From: JAISST01 sp050434145
GTDB lineage: Bacteria; Fusobacteriota; Fusobacteriia; Fusobacteriales; Fusobacteriaceae
Direction: 5' to 3'
NCBI RefSeq assembly: GCF_050434145.1
Contig: NZ_JBNPVX010000019.1
Coordinates: 1-52,818 of the forward strand
DNA length: 52,818 nt
The position numbers and the translations under genes were made by a program. Below are positions 1 to 8,412 of the stretch, piece by piece. How positions within the stretch are numbered: position 1 is the first letter of the stretch; every line of letters starts with the position of its first letter. The notes under the pieces were generated by a model, which ran no database searches, was not told the DNA's origin, and worked only from the letters and a program-made list of their open reading frames with translations.

Positions 1-503
1 TTTGCAAGATATAAAATAATTTTGCAACAGCTTAAAACTATTAAATTAGGCAGTTGCGAAATACAAAGTTTTCTTTAATTATTTTCACAAAAAATTGTTA
101 TATAAATAAATTTTTTGGGGTTTGGGGCTTGCCCCAAAAAGCGCCGCAGGCACTGCACATTCCCGACAGCAGCTGAGCATAGTGAGGCTGGAGGAAAAGA
201 AGAAATAAGAAAACAGTAAAAGCTTGAATTTGCAAGATATAAAATAATTTTGCAACAGCTTAAAACTATTAAATTAGGCAGTTGCGAAATACAAAGTTTT
301 CTTTAATTATTTTCACAAAAAATTGTTATATAAATAAATTTTTTGGGGTTTGGGGCTTGCCCCAAAAAGCACCGCAGGCACTGCACATTCCCGACAGCAG
401 CTGAGCATAGTGAGGCTGGAGGAAAAGAAGAAATAAGAAAACAGTAAAAGCTTGAATTTGCAAGATATAAAATAATTTTGCAACAGCTTAAAACTATTAA
501 ATT
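1..503 (+). repeat. 228-bp tandem repeat carrying two copies of a dispersed intergenic element
   Basis: Bases 1-228 and 229-456 are near-identical copies (one visible difference, G at 143 versus A at 371), and 457-503 repeats the first 47 bases, so the period is 228 bp. Inside each period lies a 204-bp unit (53-256 and 281-484) bounded by GTTGCGAA at one end and TTTGCAAC at the other, an imperfect inverted pair. Each unit has an inner hairpin (TTTTTTGGGG with CCCCAAAAA) and a conserved core AGCAGCTGAGCATAG. The end of the array lies 16 bases before the M20 amidohydrolase start and shortly before its ribosome binding site. Related copies occur at 7858-7884, 37975-38270 and 45494-45617. No protein is supported here. 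Confidence 0.85.
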
Positions 504-518
504 TTAAGGAGGATTTCA

Positions 519-1688
519 ATGAAAACATTAGACCTTTCAAAAAAATATTTTGATTATGTTGTAAGTATGCGAAGAGAGTTCCACATGTATCCAGAGCCAA
601 GTATGGAAGAATACAACACAAGTAAACGGATAAAGGATGAATTGGAAAAGATAGGAGTTGAATACAAAAGTATTGCAGGTACAGGAATAATAGCAACTAT
701 AAAAGGAAATAATCCAGGAAAAACAGTTGCATTAAGAGGAGATATAGATGCATTGTCAGTAATAGAAGAGACAGGAAAGGAATATGCATCTAAAAATTAT
801 GGTATGATGCATGCATGTGGACACGATACTCATGGAGCAATGTTATTAGGTGCTGTAAAAGTATTGAATGAAATGAAAGATGAAATAAATGGAACAGTTA
901 AATTTTTCTTTCAACCAGGAGAAGAAGTAGGAAAAGGGGCAGCAGCAATGGTAGCAGAAGGTGCTATGGAAGGAGTAGACAGTGTAATGGGGATTCATAT
1001 ATCATCTGATATGCCGACAGGAACAATCAATGTAGAATCAGGTCCAAGAATGGCTGCAGGAGATATATTCAAAATTACTATAACTGGTAAAGGTGGTCAT
1101 GGAGCACATCCAGAACAATGTGTTGACTCTGTAGTAGTAGGAGCTGCTACAGTAATGAATTTACAATCAATAGTAAGTAGGGAATTATCACCATTTGATC
1201 CAGTAGTAGTAACTACAGGTTCCATAAAATCTGGTACAAGATTTAATGTAATTGCTCCTACAGCAGTATTAGAAGGGACAGTGAGATACTATAGACCAGA
1301 ATATAAAAATCAAATTTCAAAATCAATAGATAGAATAGCAAAATTGACAGCAGAAACTTATCGAGCAACAGCAGAATTAGAATATAATACCCTAGTAAAA
1401 GCAACAATTAATGATGAAAAGTGTTCACTAATTGCAGAAAAAGCAGCTACCAAGATAGTAGGAAGTAACAATATAATTAGTATTTTACCAAGTACTGGTG
1501 GTGAGGATTTTTCTGAATTTTCTTCAATAGCACCAGGGGTAATGGCAAGATTAGGGGCGAGAAATGAATCCAAGGGAATTATTCACCCCCATCATCATGG
1601 AAAATTTGATGTGGATGAAGATTCGTTCTTGTATGGAGTAGCATTTTATGCCCAATATGCTTTGGATTATTTGAATGATAATAAATAA
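519..1688 (+). CDS. M20-family amidohydrolase (hippurate/N-acyl-amino-acid hydrolase type)
   Basis: Cytoplasmic dinuclear-metal amidohydrolase, expected to release an amino acid from an N-acyl or N-benzoyl amino acid. The 389 residues match the usual family length. Metal-binding motifs are visible: HACGHDTHGAMLLG near residue 97, the QPGEE stretch near residue 131 with the catalytic Glu, the dimerisation-domain motif GGHGAHPEQ near residue 190, and TGGEDFSEF near the C-terminus. The start is set by AAGGAGGATTTCA directly before the ATG. The gene is convergent with the dctPMQ TRAP operon, with a shared terminator between them, which suggests that the transporter may import the acylated substrate. 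The exact substrate cannot be read from the sequence. Confidence 0.9.
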   Translation: MKTLDLSKKYFDYVVSMRREFHMYPEPSMEEYNTSKRIKDELEKIGVEYKSIAGTGIIATIKGNNPGKTVALRGDIDALSVIEETGKEYASKNYGMMHACGHDTHGAMLLGAVKVLNEMKDEINGTVKFFFQPGEEVGKGAAAMVAEGAMEGVDSVMGIHISSDMPTGTINVESGPRMAAGDIFKITITGKGGHGAHPEQCVDSVVVGAATVMNLQSIVSRELSPFDPVVVTTGSIKSGTRFNVIAPTAVLEGTVRYYRPEYKNQISKSIDRIAKLTAETYRATAELEYNTLVKATINDEKCSLIAEKAATKIVGSNNIISILPSTGGEDFSEFSSIAPGVMARLGARNESKGIIHPHHHGKFDVDEDSFLYGVAFYAQYALDYLNDNK

Positions 1689-1714
1689 AAATAAATAAAA
1701 ATAGATAAAAATAA

Positions 1715-1793
1715 AAAAAGCAGGAATACTGAAGTAATCCCAAGATATTAGATAAAGTATATGGGAGTTTTCTTCAAAATTGTCCTGCTTTTT
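1715..1793. terminator. Bidirectional intrinsic terminator between amidohydrolase and TRAP operon
   Basis: An 11-bp stem, AAAAAGCAGGA (1715-1725) pairing with TCCTGCTTTTT (1783-1793), encloses a 57-nt loop. T-runs follow on both strands, so it can end the rightward amidohydrolase transcript and the leftward dct transcript. Confidence 0.7.
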
Positions 1794-1806
1794 AGGTGAA
1801 GATAAA

Positions 1807-2331
1807 TCAATAAACTTTTTTCACATGTTTTCTATTTTTTATATTTATGCAACTATTAATCAAGTCCCTTATTTGGTATATAAACATAAAGCAACTATTA
1901 ATTAGAATACTAAGATAAGGTATTTTTTGACTTAGCTTTAATATAGGTGTAGTCCAATTAGCACCTAATACTAAATAAAATGAATGCTTTGATAAAGCTC
2001 CGAAGAAAAATATACCTAGAATAGCAATAAATAAATTCAAATAGTTCAAAAATGAAGTTCCTTTTAATTTTTCTTCTAGAATAGTTACTTTGAAATGATC
2101 TTTATCTCTCATAATAAGAGTAGATGTACAAAATATCATCCATGCCATAATTATTTCTGTAATTTCATCTGACCAGCCCATAGAAGAAAATAAAGGAATT
2201 ACTTTACCAATAGGAACATATCTGATTAATACTCTTGTAAAAAGTAGAAGTCCCAAGCTTATCATTAAGATAATGACAATAGATTTTAAAAGCTTTACTA
2301 GCAATTTATCAAATTTTATAAATAAATTCAT
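1807..2331 (-). CDS. dctQ: TRAP transporter small permease (DctQ family)
   Basis: Small integral-membrane subunit of a tripartite ATP-independent periplasmic (TRAP) transporter. The 174 residues contain about four hydrophobic segments (roughly 16-37, 58-77, 97-115, 138-157). The SDEITEIIMAWMIF stretch and the following charged RDKDHFKV are typical of DctQ. It is the last gene of the leftward operon dctP-dctM-dctQ, 16 bp after dctM, with GGAGGTAAT before its ATG. It assembles with DctM in the cytoplasmic membrane. Family assignment is firm; the substrate is unknown, although the adjacent amidohydrolase hints at an N-acyl amino acid or another carboxylate. Confidence 0.88.
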   Translation of the reverse strand: MNLFIKFDKLLVKLLKSIVIILMISLGLLLFTRVLIRYVPIGKVIPLFSSMGWSDEITEIIMAWMIFCTSTLIMRDKDHFKVTILEEKLKGTSFLNYLNLFIAILGIFFFGALSKHSFYLVLGANWTTPILKLSQKIPYLSILINSCFMFIYQIRDLINSCINIKNRKHVKKVY

Positions 2332-2347
2332 ATTACCTCCAATAATA

Positions 2348-3625
2348 TTATAGACTAGGCAGAAAAGTAGATAAAGGAGGCCAGAATGTACACATTAATA
2401 ATACAATGAATATACCAAATAAATATGGTAATACTGCTTTTGATAAATCAAGTAAATCTATTTTTGTGATAGAAGATACTGCATAAAGACTCATACCAAC
2501 TGGTGGAGTAAGGAGCCCTATCATAGATGCAAGGACCATAATTACCCCAAATTGGGTTAAATCCATTCCAATTTCTTTTACTATCGGCAAAAAAACAGGA
2601 GTGCAAATTAATATTACAGCAGTTCCCTCTAAAAAGCATCCTAACAACAATAATACCAAAATAATTAACAATATCAAAATATGTGGATTTTTGGTAATGC
2701 TCATGAGACTATTTATCACCTTGTTAGGAATACGTTGGTGCATAAGAAAATATGCAAGGAAATTTGCAATAGCGATGATAAAAAGAGTCTTGCAACTTTG
2801 GAATAAACTCTCATAAATAATGTCAATAAATTTCTGAAAGTTAATTTCTTTATATATAAATACACCCAGAAATAATGCATAGAAACTAGCTACTACTGCA
2901 GCCTCTGTTGCTGTAAAGAATCCACCCCATATTCCACCAATTATAATAACAACAGTCATCAAAGAAGGCAGAGCTTTTATAAAGTAATCAAACCTGACTT
3001 TCATAGACACTTTAGGTTCAACAGGATAATTATTTTTTTTAGATATAATATATACAGCAATTGCCATTGCTATAGCCATAAGTAATCCTGGAATACAACC
3101 AGCTTTGAAAAGATTTGGGACAGAAACTTCTGGCACCACAGAACTGTATACTACAAAAGCTATAGAAGGTGGTATAACTGGTCCAATGGTAGAAGAAGCA
3201 GCAGTAATTGCAGCAGAAAATGTTCTGTCAAAGCCTGCATCATCCATTGCTTTTATTTCAATTATTCCTAGTCCAGCAGCATCTGCAACAGCAGCTCCAG
3301 ACATTCCAGAAAATATAACACTGGAAAAAATATTTACTTGTCCTAATCCTCCAGGCCAATGACCAAAACATGCTCTTGCAAATCCAAAGATTCTGTCAGT
3401 TACTCCCCCTGTATTCATAAGATTGCCTGCTAAAATAAAAAATGGAATAGCAAGCAAGGTAAAACCTGTAGTACCAGCAAAAATTCTTTGGGACATCACG
3501 GCCATAAAATTACTTTGCCCTAAGGCATTAAAGAATCCCATTGAGGTTACTCCCATAGCAATAGCTACAGGAACCCCCACTAACATCAATATAATAAGAA
3601 TAACACAAACTAATAACGCCAACAT
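2348..3625 (-). CDS. dctM: TRAP transporter large permease (DctM family)
   Basis: Large permease subunit of the TRAP transporter: about 12 hydrophobic segments over 425 residues, with DctM hallmarks such as IPFFILAGNLMNTGGVTDRI, the ASSTIGPVIPPSIA segment, and GLLTPPVGMSLYAV near the end. Na+-coupled transport is expected from the family. The reading frame can be extended upstream, but I place the start at 3625 because AGGAGGAATCTAT stands directly before that ATG, giving MLALLVCVILIIL; the upstream extension has no ribosome binding site. It is separated from dctP by a perfect hairpin that may uncouple expression of the two genes. Confidence 0.9.
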   Translation of the reverse strand: MLALLVCVILIILMLVGVPVAIAMGVTSMGFFNALGQSNFMAVMSQRIFAGTTGFTLLAIPFFILAGNLMNTGGVTDRIFGFARACFGHWPGGLGQVNIFSSVIFSGMSGAAVADAAGLGIIEIKAMDDAGFDRTFSAAITAASSTIGPVIPPSIAFVVYSSVVPEVSVPNLFKAGCIPGLLMAIAMAIAVYIISKKNNYPVEPKVSMKVRFDYFIKALPSLMTVVIIIGGIWGGFFTATEAAVVASFYALFLGVFIYKEINFQKFIDIIYESLFQSCKTLFIIAIANFLAYFLMHQRIPNKVINSLMSITKNPHILILLIILVLLLLGCFLEGTAVILICTPVFLPIVKEIGMDLTQFGVIMVLASMIGLLTPPVGMSLYAVSSITKIDLLDLSKAVLPYLFGIFIVLLMCTFWPPLSTFLPSL

Positions 3626-3659
3626 ATAGATTCCTCCTGTTATAGGAATGATATAAGAA

Positions 3660-3683
3660 AGCATCCTTTGTGAAAAGGATGCT
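3660..3683 (-). other. Intercistronic hairpin between dctP and dctM
   Basis: AGCATCCTTT (3660-3669) and AAAGGATGCT (3674-3683) form a perfect 10-bp stem around the tetraloop GTGA. It lies between the dctP stop and the dctM start. The bases after it on the minus strand are only moderately T-rich (TTCTTATAT). It is therefore more likely a leaky terminator or a 3'-end-protecting hairpin, raising binding-protein over permease levels, than a full stop. Confidence 0.7.
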
Positions 3684-3700
3684 GTATATACATCACTATA

Positions 3701-4690
3701 TTATTTTGCATCCTCAACCATTTTTAAAAATTCTTCCATTAATTTTGGATCACCAACATATTCAGCCAATTTTTTACGAGCTGGTTCCATCTTAGCAGCA
3801 AAGTCATCAAAATTAGGAAATACAACTTCTACACCTTGCTCTTTTAGTTTAGCTACATATTCTTCATCACTTTTTTGAACAACTTCACGCATACTTGTAC
3901 TGGCATTTTTACTTGCAGTTTCAATTATTGCCTTTTGTTCATCAGATAATTTGTTCCATGCTGGAGTTGAAAAAACTAAATTTAAAGATTGATAAACATG
4001 GTGAGTCATTGTTAGATATTTTTGTTCAACTTCCCATAACTTTCTTGTATAAATAGTAGCTAGTGGATTTTCTTGTCCATCAACAGTATGTTGTTTAAGA
4101 GCAGGTAATAATTCTGTAAAAGATATTTGCTGTACATCTGCACCTAAAGCTTCCATACATACTACTTGTTGTATTTCAGGTGGAGTTCTTATTTTTAATC
4201 CCTTTACATCATCAGGATTAACTACAGGTTTTTTAGAATTTGTAAGATGACGGAATCCATAATCCCAACTTCCTACTAGATGCATATTATGTGCATCTAA
4301 TTCATTTTTAGTCCAGTCATAAAAAGGACCATCCAAGACCTTATAAGCATGTTTATAATCTTTAAACACAAATGGTGTAACAAGGAGAGCAAATTTTTTA
4401 GAATATTTGTCAAGAGACCCTTGGGTTACAAGACATGAATCAATAGCACCTAATTTAACTTGTTCAAGAATTTCAGGTGGGTTACCTAATTCATTATTAG
4501 GATAAATTTCTACAAGCAGACTTCCATTTGATTTTTCTTCTACCTCTTTTTTAAATGCTTCAGCTGCATCATATCCTGGATCACCTAAAGCACCAAAATG
4601 AGCTAGTTTAATAGTTATTTTATTAGCTCCCAGAAGGCTAAAAGAGAGTAAGAAAATAAGTGAAAGAGTTAAAACAAAGATTTTTTTCAT
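3701..4690 (-). CDS. dctP: TRAP transporter substrate-binding protein (DctP family)
   Basis: Periplasmic solute-binding protein of the TRAP system, 329 residues. A signal peptide of about 21 residues (MKKIFVLTLSLIFLLSFSLL) precedes the mature domain. Family features are GLKIRTPP, containing the Arg that normally binds the substrate carboxylate, then VDGQENPLATIYTRKLWEV and the preceding FTELLPALKQ. First gene of the leftward dctPMQ operon; AGGAGG precedes the ATG. The long A+T-rich stretch 4691-4881 upstream should hold its promoter. The ligand is not predictable from the sequence; an organic acid or acyl-amino acid is plausible. Confidence 0.93.
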   Translation of the reverse strand: MKKIFVLTLSLIFLLSFSLLGANKITIKLAHFGALGDPGYDAAEAFKKEVEEKSNGSLLVEIYPNNELGNPPEILEQVKLGAIDSCLVTQGSLDKYSKKFALLVTPFVFKDYKHAYKVLDGPFYDWTKNELDAHNMHLVGSWDYGFRHLTNSKKPVVNPDDVKGLKIRTPPEIQQVVCMEALGADVQQISFTELLPALKQHTVDGQENPLATIYTRKLWEVEQKYLTMTHHVYQSLNLVFSTPAWNKLSDEQKAIIETASKNASTSMREVVQKSDEEYVAKLKEQGVEVVFPNFDDFAAKMEPARKKLAEYVGDPKLMEEFLKMVEDAK

Positions 4691-4881
4691 GATTCCTCCT
4701 AATTAAATAAATTTATATGATTTTATGTAAAATTATTAGTGTGCAAAAAATAAAAATTTGTATTCAAATTATTCAAATTATACAAGCATATTACCACATG
4801 ATAATAAAAATATCAATATGCAAAAACAGAAAAAAATGTATTGAAAGAAAACTTTAAGTAAAATTTAAAGAAAAATAAAAA

Positions 4882-4903
4882 AAGGAAAAATTTTATTTTC
4901 CTT
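4882..4903 (-). terminator. Intrinsic terminator after the 4947-5600 gene
   Basis: AAGGAAAA (4882-4889) pairs with TTTTCCTT (4896-4903). On the minus strand the stem is followed by a T-run, as expected for the leftward gene pair ending at 4947. Confidence 0.6.
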
Positions 4904-4946
4904 ATAAAAATTATATATAAATAGAATTATATTCAAATTTTGATTC

Positions 4947-5600
4947 TTAAGATTTAAATATCGAATCATTAGTCATTTTAATGTGATTATTTAAATCATT
5001 GGTATTTAACAAGTAATGAAAAATAATAAAATCTGTTGGAATAAAATAACAAAAATCAACAAGGGATGTAATGTCAGGAAAATCAAAATAAGAACATGAA
5101 AAATAATCCAAAAGATTGCCATTATGACTGTAACAAGCCAAAGAAATATCACCAAGACTATTACGTGAATAATTATACATTATAGTCTGATCTTCAAAAA
5201 AAACTTTAATATCAGATATATAGTTTTTGGAAAATAATATTTTTAATCTATGGCAACCATTGGAATAATAAGAAATTTTTAATCCATAGATAAAGTTTCT
5301 ATAGAGTGCATCCATGATATTTGGGGATAAAAGATCAATAAAATTTTTTTTTATCATCCAAGGTGAGAGACAAAAATCATTATTAGAGTTTTTAATAAAA
5401 GAAAATTTATAATTTTTATGATGATAATGTTTTTTATCAAGAATAATTTTTTTACAAAAAGTTAAGTTATAAAGGATATTTTTTTGTAAATTATAGTTTT
5501 CTTCTTGAATAGCTAGCAGTGTGTCATTTTCTGGAGTAATTATAGCTATTACAAAAAGGATAATAAAAAAACTCCCACAAGTAAAAAAGAGTGTAAACAT
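4947..5600 (-). CDS. Membrane-anchored protein, paralog of the upstream MORN_2 protein without the repeats
   Basis: 217 residues with an N-terminal membrane segment (about 1-22) and the rest probably outside the cytoplasm. It is not a recognisable enzyme. Residues 75-205 align with the middle of the neighbouring upstream protein: the landmarks KILFSKNYISDIKVFF against KIFVSKGINNNINSIKIFY, and FIPTDFIIFHYLLNTND against YLPYDIVTLYKILDT. The two are therefore tandem paralogs, this one lacking the C-terminal MORN_2 repeats. GAGGTGG overlaps the upstream stop codon, so the pair is probably translationally coupled. Function unknown. Confidence 0.7.
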   Translation of the reverse strand: MFTLFFTCGSFFIILFVIAIITPENDTLLAIQEENYNLQKNILYNLTFCKKIILDKKHYHHKNYKFSFIKNSNNDFCLSPWMIKKNFIDLLSPNIMDALYRNFIYGLKISYYSNGCHRLKILFSKNYISDIKVFFEDQTIMYNYSRNSLGDISLACYSHNGNLLDYFSCSYFDFPDITSLVDFCYFIPTDFIIFHYLLNTNDLNNHIKMTNDSIFKS

Positions 5601-5612
5601 TTTTGAGCCACC

Positions 5613-6689
5613 TCATAAATTTAAAAAACTTTCCTCATTTTCCAACTGACCTTTATCATCAAAATATTTCCAAATACCAATTTTTTTTCCATTATCATAA
5701 GAACCTTCTACTTTTTTTCTACCATTGGGATGATACTCCACATATAGAATATTCAAATTTCCATTTTTATAGGTCCCAGTGCTTTTTAGAGCACCATTGT
5801 CATAGTAATATCTGAAAGGACCATCAGAAATTTCTTCAGTCTGTCCAATCGTATTAATATTTCTTTCAGAAATATTAATATTTTTAAAAGATTCAACATA
5901 ATCTTTATCAGAATCTTTAGACAAGACTCTTTCCGAATTATTATTACTGCTTACAAATTTATCTTGAAATATAGAAGGAGACATAATCTCCTCTTTAGAA
6001 TCATCAATATCTGAATACACATGTTTAAGAACAGATTTCTTAGAAATAGGAGTGTTTTCTAGATTAACAAATTTTTGATATTTTTGAATACCCGAATCAA
6101 TGGAAATATCATTATTATTTTCGATAATTTCTGATAAAACACAAGTATCCAATATTTTATAGAGTGTAACAATGTCATATGGAAGGTATTCATTAATAGT
6201 GATAGGATCTAATCTAATATCTAATTTGGAAATCAGAAATTTGTCAGATGAGAGTATAGTACCATCACACGAATATTGTGTGAAAAGGATATTTGTATAC
6301 CCCTCTAACCCATACTCAAACATAATTTGACCAGTTTTATAAAATATTTTTATAGAGTTAATGTTGTTATTTATACCTTTGGATACAAATATTTTAGGAG
6401 TATTATTGTCATAATAAGCAATAATATCACCAGAAAAGGTTTTATCATATAATCTGTTTATTTTTGCATCATCATCTTCAAATACATCATACAAATCATC
6501 ATCAATTTCAAATAATTTAATATTTTCTTTATCCTCAGTATAAAAAACTATTTTTTCTAAAAGATTATCATCATTTTTTTTACTATAATCATATGAAATA
6601 TCATTTGTATCATAAGTATCTCCATTTTCAGATTTTATTGAAAATAGTTTATATAGAACAAAAATAATAATAATAACAATTTGAATCAT
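5613..6689 (-). CDS. Membrane-anchored protein with C-terminal MORN_2 repeats
   Basis: About 358 residues. An N-terminal membrane segment (MIQIVIIIIFVLYKLF) is followed by an acidic region, a unit shared with the next gene downstream, and C-terminal MORN_2 (YwqK-type) repeats such as GPFRYYYDNGALKSTGTY and GIWKYFDDKGQLENEE. MORN_2 proteins are often labelled 'antitoxin YwqK', but their molecular role is poorly known. The open frame reaches a GTG at 6698, but that GTG lies inside the ribosome binding site GAGGTG, so I choose the ATG at 6689. First gene of a two-gene leftward operon. Confidence 0.75.
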   Translation of the reverse strand: MIQIVIIIIFVLYKLFSIKSENGDTYDTNDISYDYSKKNDDNLLEKIVFYTEDKENIKLFEIDDDLYDVFEDDDAKINRLYDKTFSGDIIAYYDNNTPKIFVSKGINNNINSIKIFYKTGQIMFEYGLEGYTNILFTQYSCDGTILSSDKFLISKLDIRLDPITINEYLPYDIVTLYKILDTCVLSEIIENNNDISIDSGIQKYQKFVNLENTPISKKSVLKHVYSDIDDSKEEIMSPSIFQDKFVSSNNNSERVLSKDSDKDYVESFKNINISERNINTIGQTEEISDGPFRYYYDNGALKSTGTYKNGNLNILYVEYHPNGRKKVEGSYDNGKKIGIWKYFDDKGQLENEESFLNL

Positions 6690-7088
6690 AAAATGCACCT
6701 CACTTAGATTTTTAAATAAAAAAATTCTATTTTTTATCTTTTAATTTATCTTTTTATTTTTAGTTTATTCTTTCTTGCCATAAAGTATTTAGTAAAAATA
6801 TTAACTTATAGGGTAAAAAAGAGTGAATATATGTATGTATCATTAATCACGGTATAATCACTTAGTTTTATTAAGTAATTATTGTAGTTTATAAATAATT
6901 TCATTCAATTTTCACTTGATTATAACATAATGATATTTTCTTATCAATTATAATTTTTTTTAAACTATATCTGTAAAAATTCAATCTAATTAAAATAAGA
7001 GAGATTTTCATTAGATATATAGCAAAAAATATGATATTATTTTAAATAATTTATAGTATAAAAAATTTTATAAATGGAGTTATATTTT
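6690..7088. other. Divergent intergenic region, A+T-rich, no gene seen
   Basis: About 400 bp between two divergent genes. I found no coding frame with a ribosome binding site and no RNA gene. A TATAAT hexamer at 6853-6858 could be a -10 element, but I see no good matching -35. Confidence 0.4.
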
Positions 7089-7745
7089 ATGAAAAATTAT
7101 GATAAAATTGATTTTCAATATCGAAAAGCAAGTGCATTAAATGTTGATAAGTTTTTTGTTTTAGGATTAGTGATTTCAATTATATTCATGATCAAATTTA
7201 ACAAAATGATGGGGATAGTATTATTGAGTGCTTTAATATGTGCAATTAATATATATAAATATACTAATCAAAAAAATAAAAAAGGAAGCTTCTATTTTGG
7301 AAATGAAGACTTTATAGTTGAAAGTAACAAACATCAGAAAAAAATAAAGTATTCTGATGTTTGGTTAGTTGTTAGAGATGTTTGGGAGGAATCTGGCAGC
7401 ACTTTTGGGATAGGATATACTACAATAAATCCAAATGAATATAAGATTTTATTAAAAGATAATAGCAAACTTGCATTTAGAGTACCTAAAAAAGAGGAAA
7501 ATTCTTTTCAAAAAAAGATAAATAAGGTAAATAAAAAAATTTACGGCACAAATTCTTTAGGATTTGGGCTTGCAGGTAGATGGGAAAGTATGCCCAAAGA
7601 AGAATTGAATAAAGAAGATAAGGAATATGAGAAAGAAAAACCAAAATCAAATTATTCTTTAAAAATGGCAATTTATGAATTAATAAAAAAAGGAAATTTA
7701 CTTTACGAAGATAGAACTGAATTAGAAGAAGATGATGACATGTAA
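7089..7745 (+). CDS. Membrane protein of unknown function, possibly with a PH-like cytoplasmic domain
   Basis: 218 residues. Two hydrophobic segments (about 22-36 and 43-57) are followed by a soluble region with alternating strands (GSFYFGNEDFIVESN, KIKYSDVWLVV, YKILLKDNSKLAFRVP). This resembles the PH-like fold of YcxB/bPH-type membrane proteins, but the match is by appearance only. The C-terminus is highly charged and ends in an acidic stretch. A frame-compatible ATG at 7074 contains the GGAG that serves as ribosome binding site for the ATG at 7089, so I use the latter. Not in an obvious operon. Confidence 0.6.
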   Translation: MKNYDKIDFQYRKASALNVDKFFVLGLVISIIFMIKFNKMMGIVLLSALICAINIYKYTNQKNKKGSFYFGNEDFIVESNKHQKKIKYSDVWLVVRDVWEESGSTFGIGYTTINPNEYKILLKDNSKLAFRVPKKEENSFQKKINKVNKKIYGTNSLGFGLAGRWESMPKEELNKEDKEYEKEKPKSNYSLKMAIYELIKKGNLLYEDRTELEEDDDM

Positions 7746-7857
7746 TAATATGAGTTAATGTATGTTAATATTTTGGAATAATGGACTTGTATATGAGGTC
7801 AAAACTTGCAAACATAAAGTTTTGTAATTAAAATAAAAAATAGTTGGAATTAAGGTA

Positions 7858-7884
7858 GTTGCATATGTAAGATTAGTTTGCAAC
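7858..7884 (+). repeat. Minimal copy of the dispersed intergenic element
   Basis: GTTGCATATG at the left and TTTGCAAC at the right, followed by AACTTAAAA, match the two ends of the element at 1-503, with the interior missing. It stands about 40 bp before the start of the META-domain lipoprotein, in the same orientation relative to its gene as the other copies. Confidence 0.5.
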
Positions 7885-7922
7885 AACTTAAAAAAATAAA
7901 AACTTGAAGGAGGAACAAGAAA

Positions 7923-8309
7923 ATGAAAAAGATTTTATTATTAGTAATGATGGGGGTAATTATGTTAGGTTGTGGAAAAAAATTGAATGTGAGTGATATT
8001 AAGAGCAAAGAATTTGCATTAACAAATCCATTAGGAGACTTTAACATTACATTAAAAGTAGAAGAAAATGGGAATATAAATGGATTTTCAGGTGTAAATA
8101 GATATATGGGACCAGCTGAAATAAAGGATGGGAAGATGAAGGTTGGTATGCTTGCAGGAACATTAATGGCAGGTCCAGAAGATAAGATGAAAGCAGAAGG
8201 GGAATTCAGAAAAATGTTATCTGATGCAGACACAATAGAATATAAAGATGGAAAATTAATGATCAAACTTAAGAATGGAAAAAAATTAGAGTTTCAAGAA
8301 GTTAAATAA
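7923..8309 (+). CDS. META-domain (HslJ-like) lipoprotein
   Basis: 128-residue lipoprotein. The signal peptide ends in MLGC, so Cys17 is the likely lipidated residue. The mature part shows the META/HslJ pattern: GNINGFSGVNRYMG, then a strand-turn-strand, then GTLMAGPEDKMKAEGEF and a final LMIKLKNGKKLEF. META domains occur in heat-shock or secreted proteins linked to stress or motility, without a defined biochemical role. It begins after GAAGGAGGAACAAGAA and is preceded by the minimal repeat copy at 7858-7884. Monocistronic as far as I can see. Confidence 0.75.
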   Translation: MKKILLLVMMGVIMLGCGKKLNVSDIKSKEFALTNPLGDFNITLKVEENGNINGFSGVNRYMGPAEIKDGKMKVGMLAGTLMAGPEDKMKAEGEFRKMLSDADTIEYKDGKLMIKLKNGKKLEFQEVK

Positions 8310-8380
8310 ATCACCAGACACTAGCTATTATCTTATGATACAAGATTTATTACTGAAATATTTTAATGATATTGTTTTCG

Positions 8381-8396
8381 TTGACTTGTCAGTCAA
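8381..8396. promoter_or_regulatory. TetR-type palindromic operator, site 1
   Basis: TTGACTTGTCAGTCAA: six-base half-sites TTGACT and AGTCAA around four central bases. The identical half-sites recur at 8413-8428, so this is probably one of a pair of sites for the same dimeric repressor. It lies upstream of the ftsH promoter. Confidence 0.6.
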
Positions 8397-8412
8397 AAAA
8401 AATAAAAAAATA

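Noticed and set aside
1..503. CRISPR array or insertion sequence
   Set aside because: Only two full units of 228 bp without spacers, and no transposase gene; a tandem duplication of a small intergenic element fits better.
313..696. Minus-strand 127-codon frame across the tandem repeat
   Set aside because: It runs through the repeat and into the amidohydrolase gene on the other strand; no ribosome binding site, low-complexity translation.
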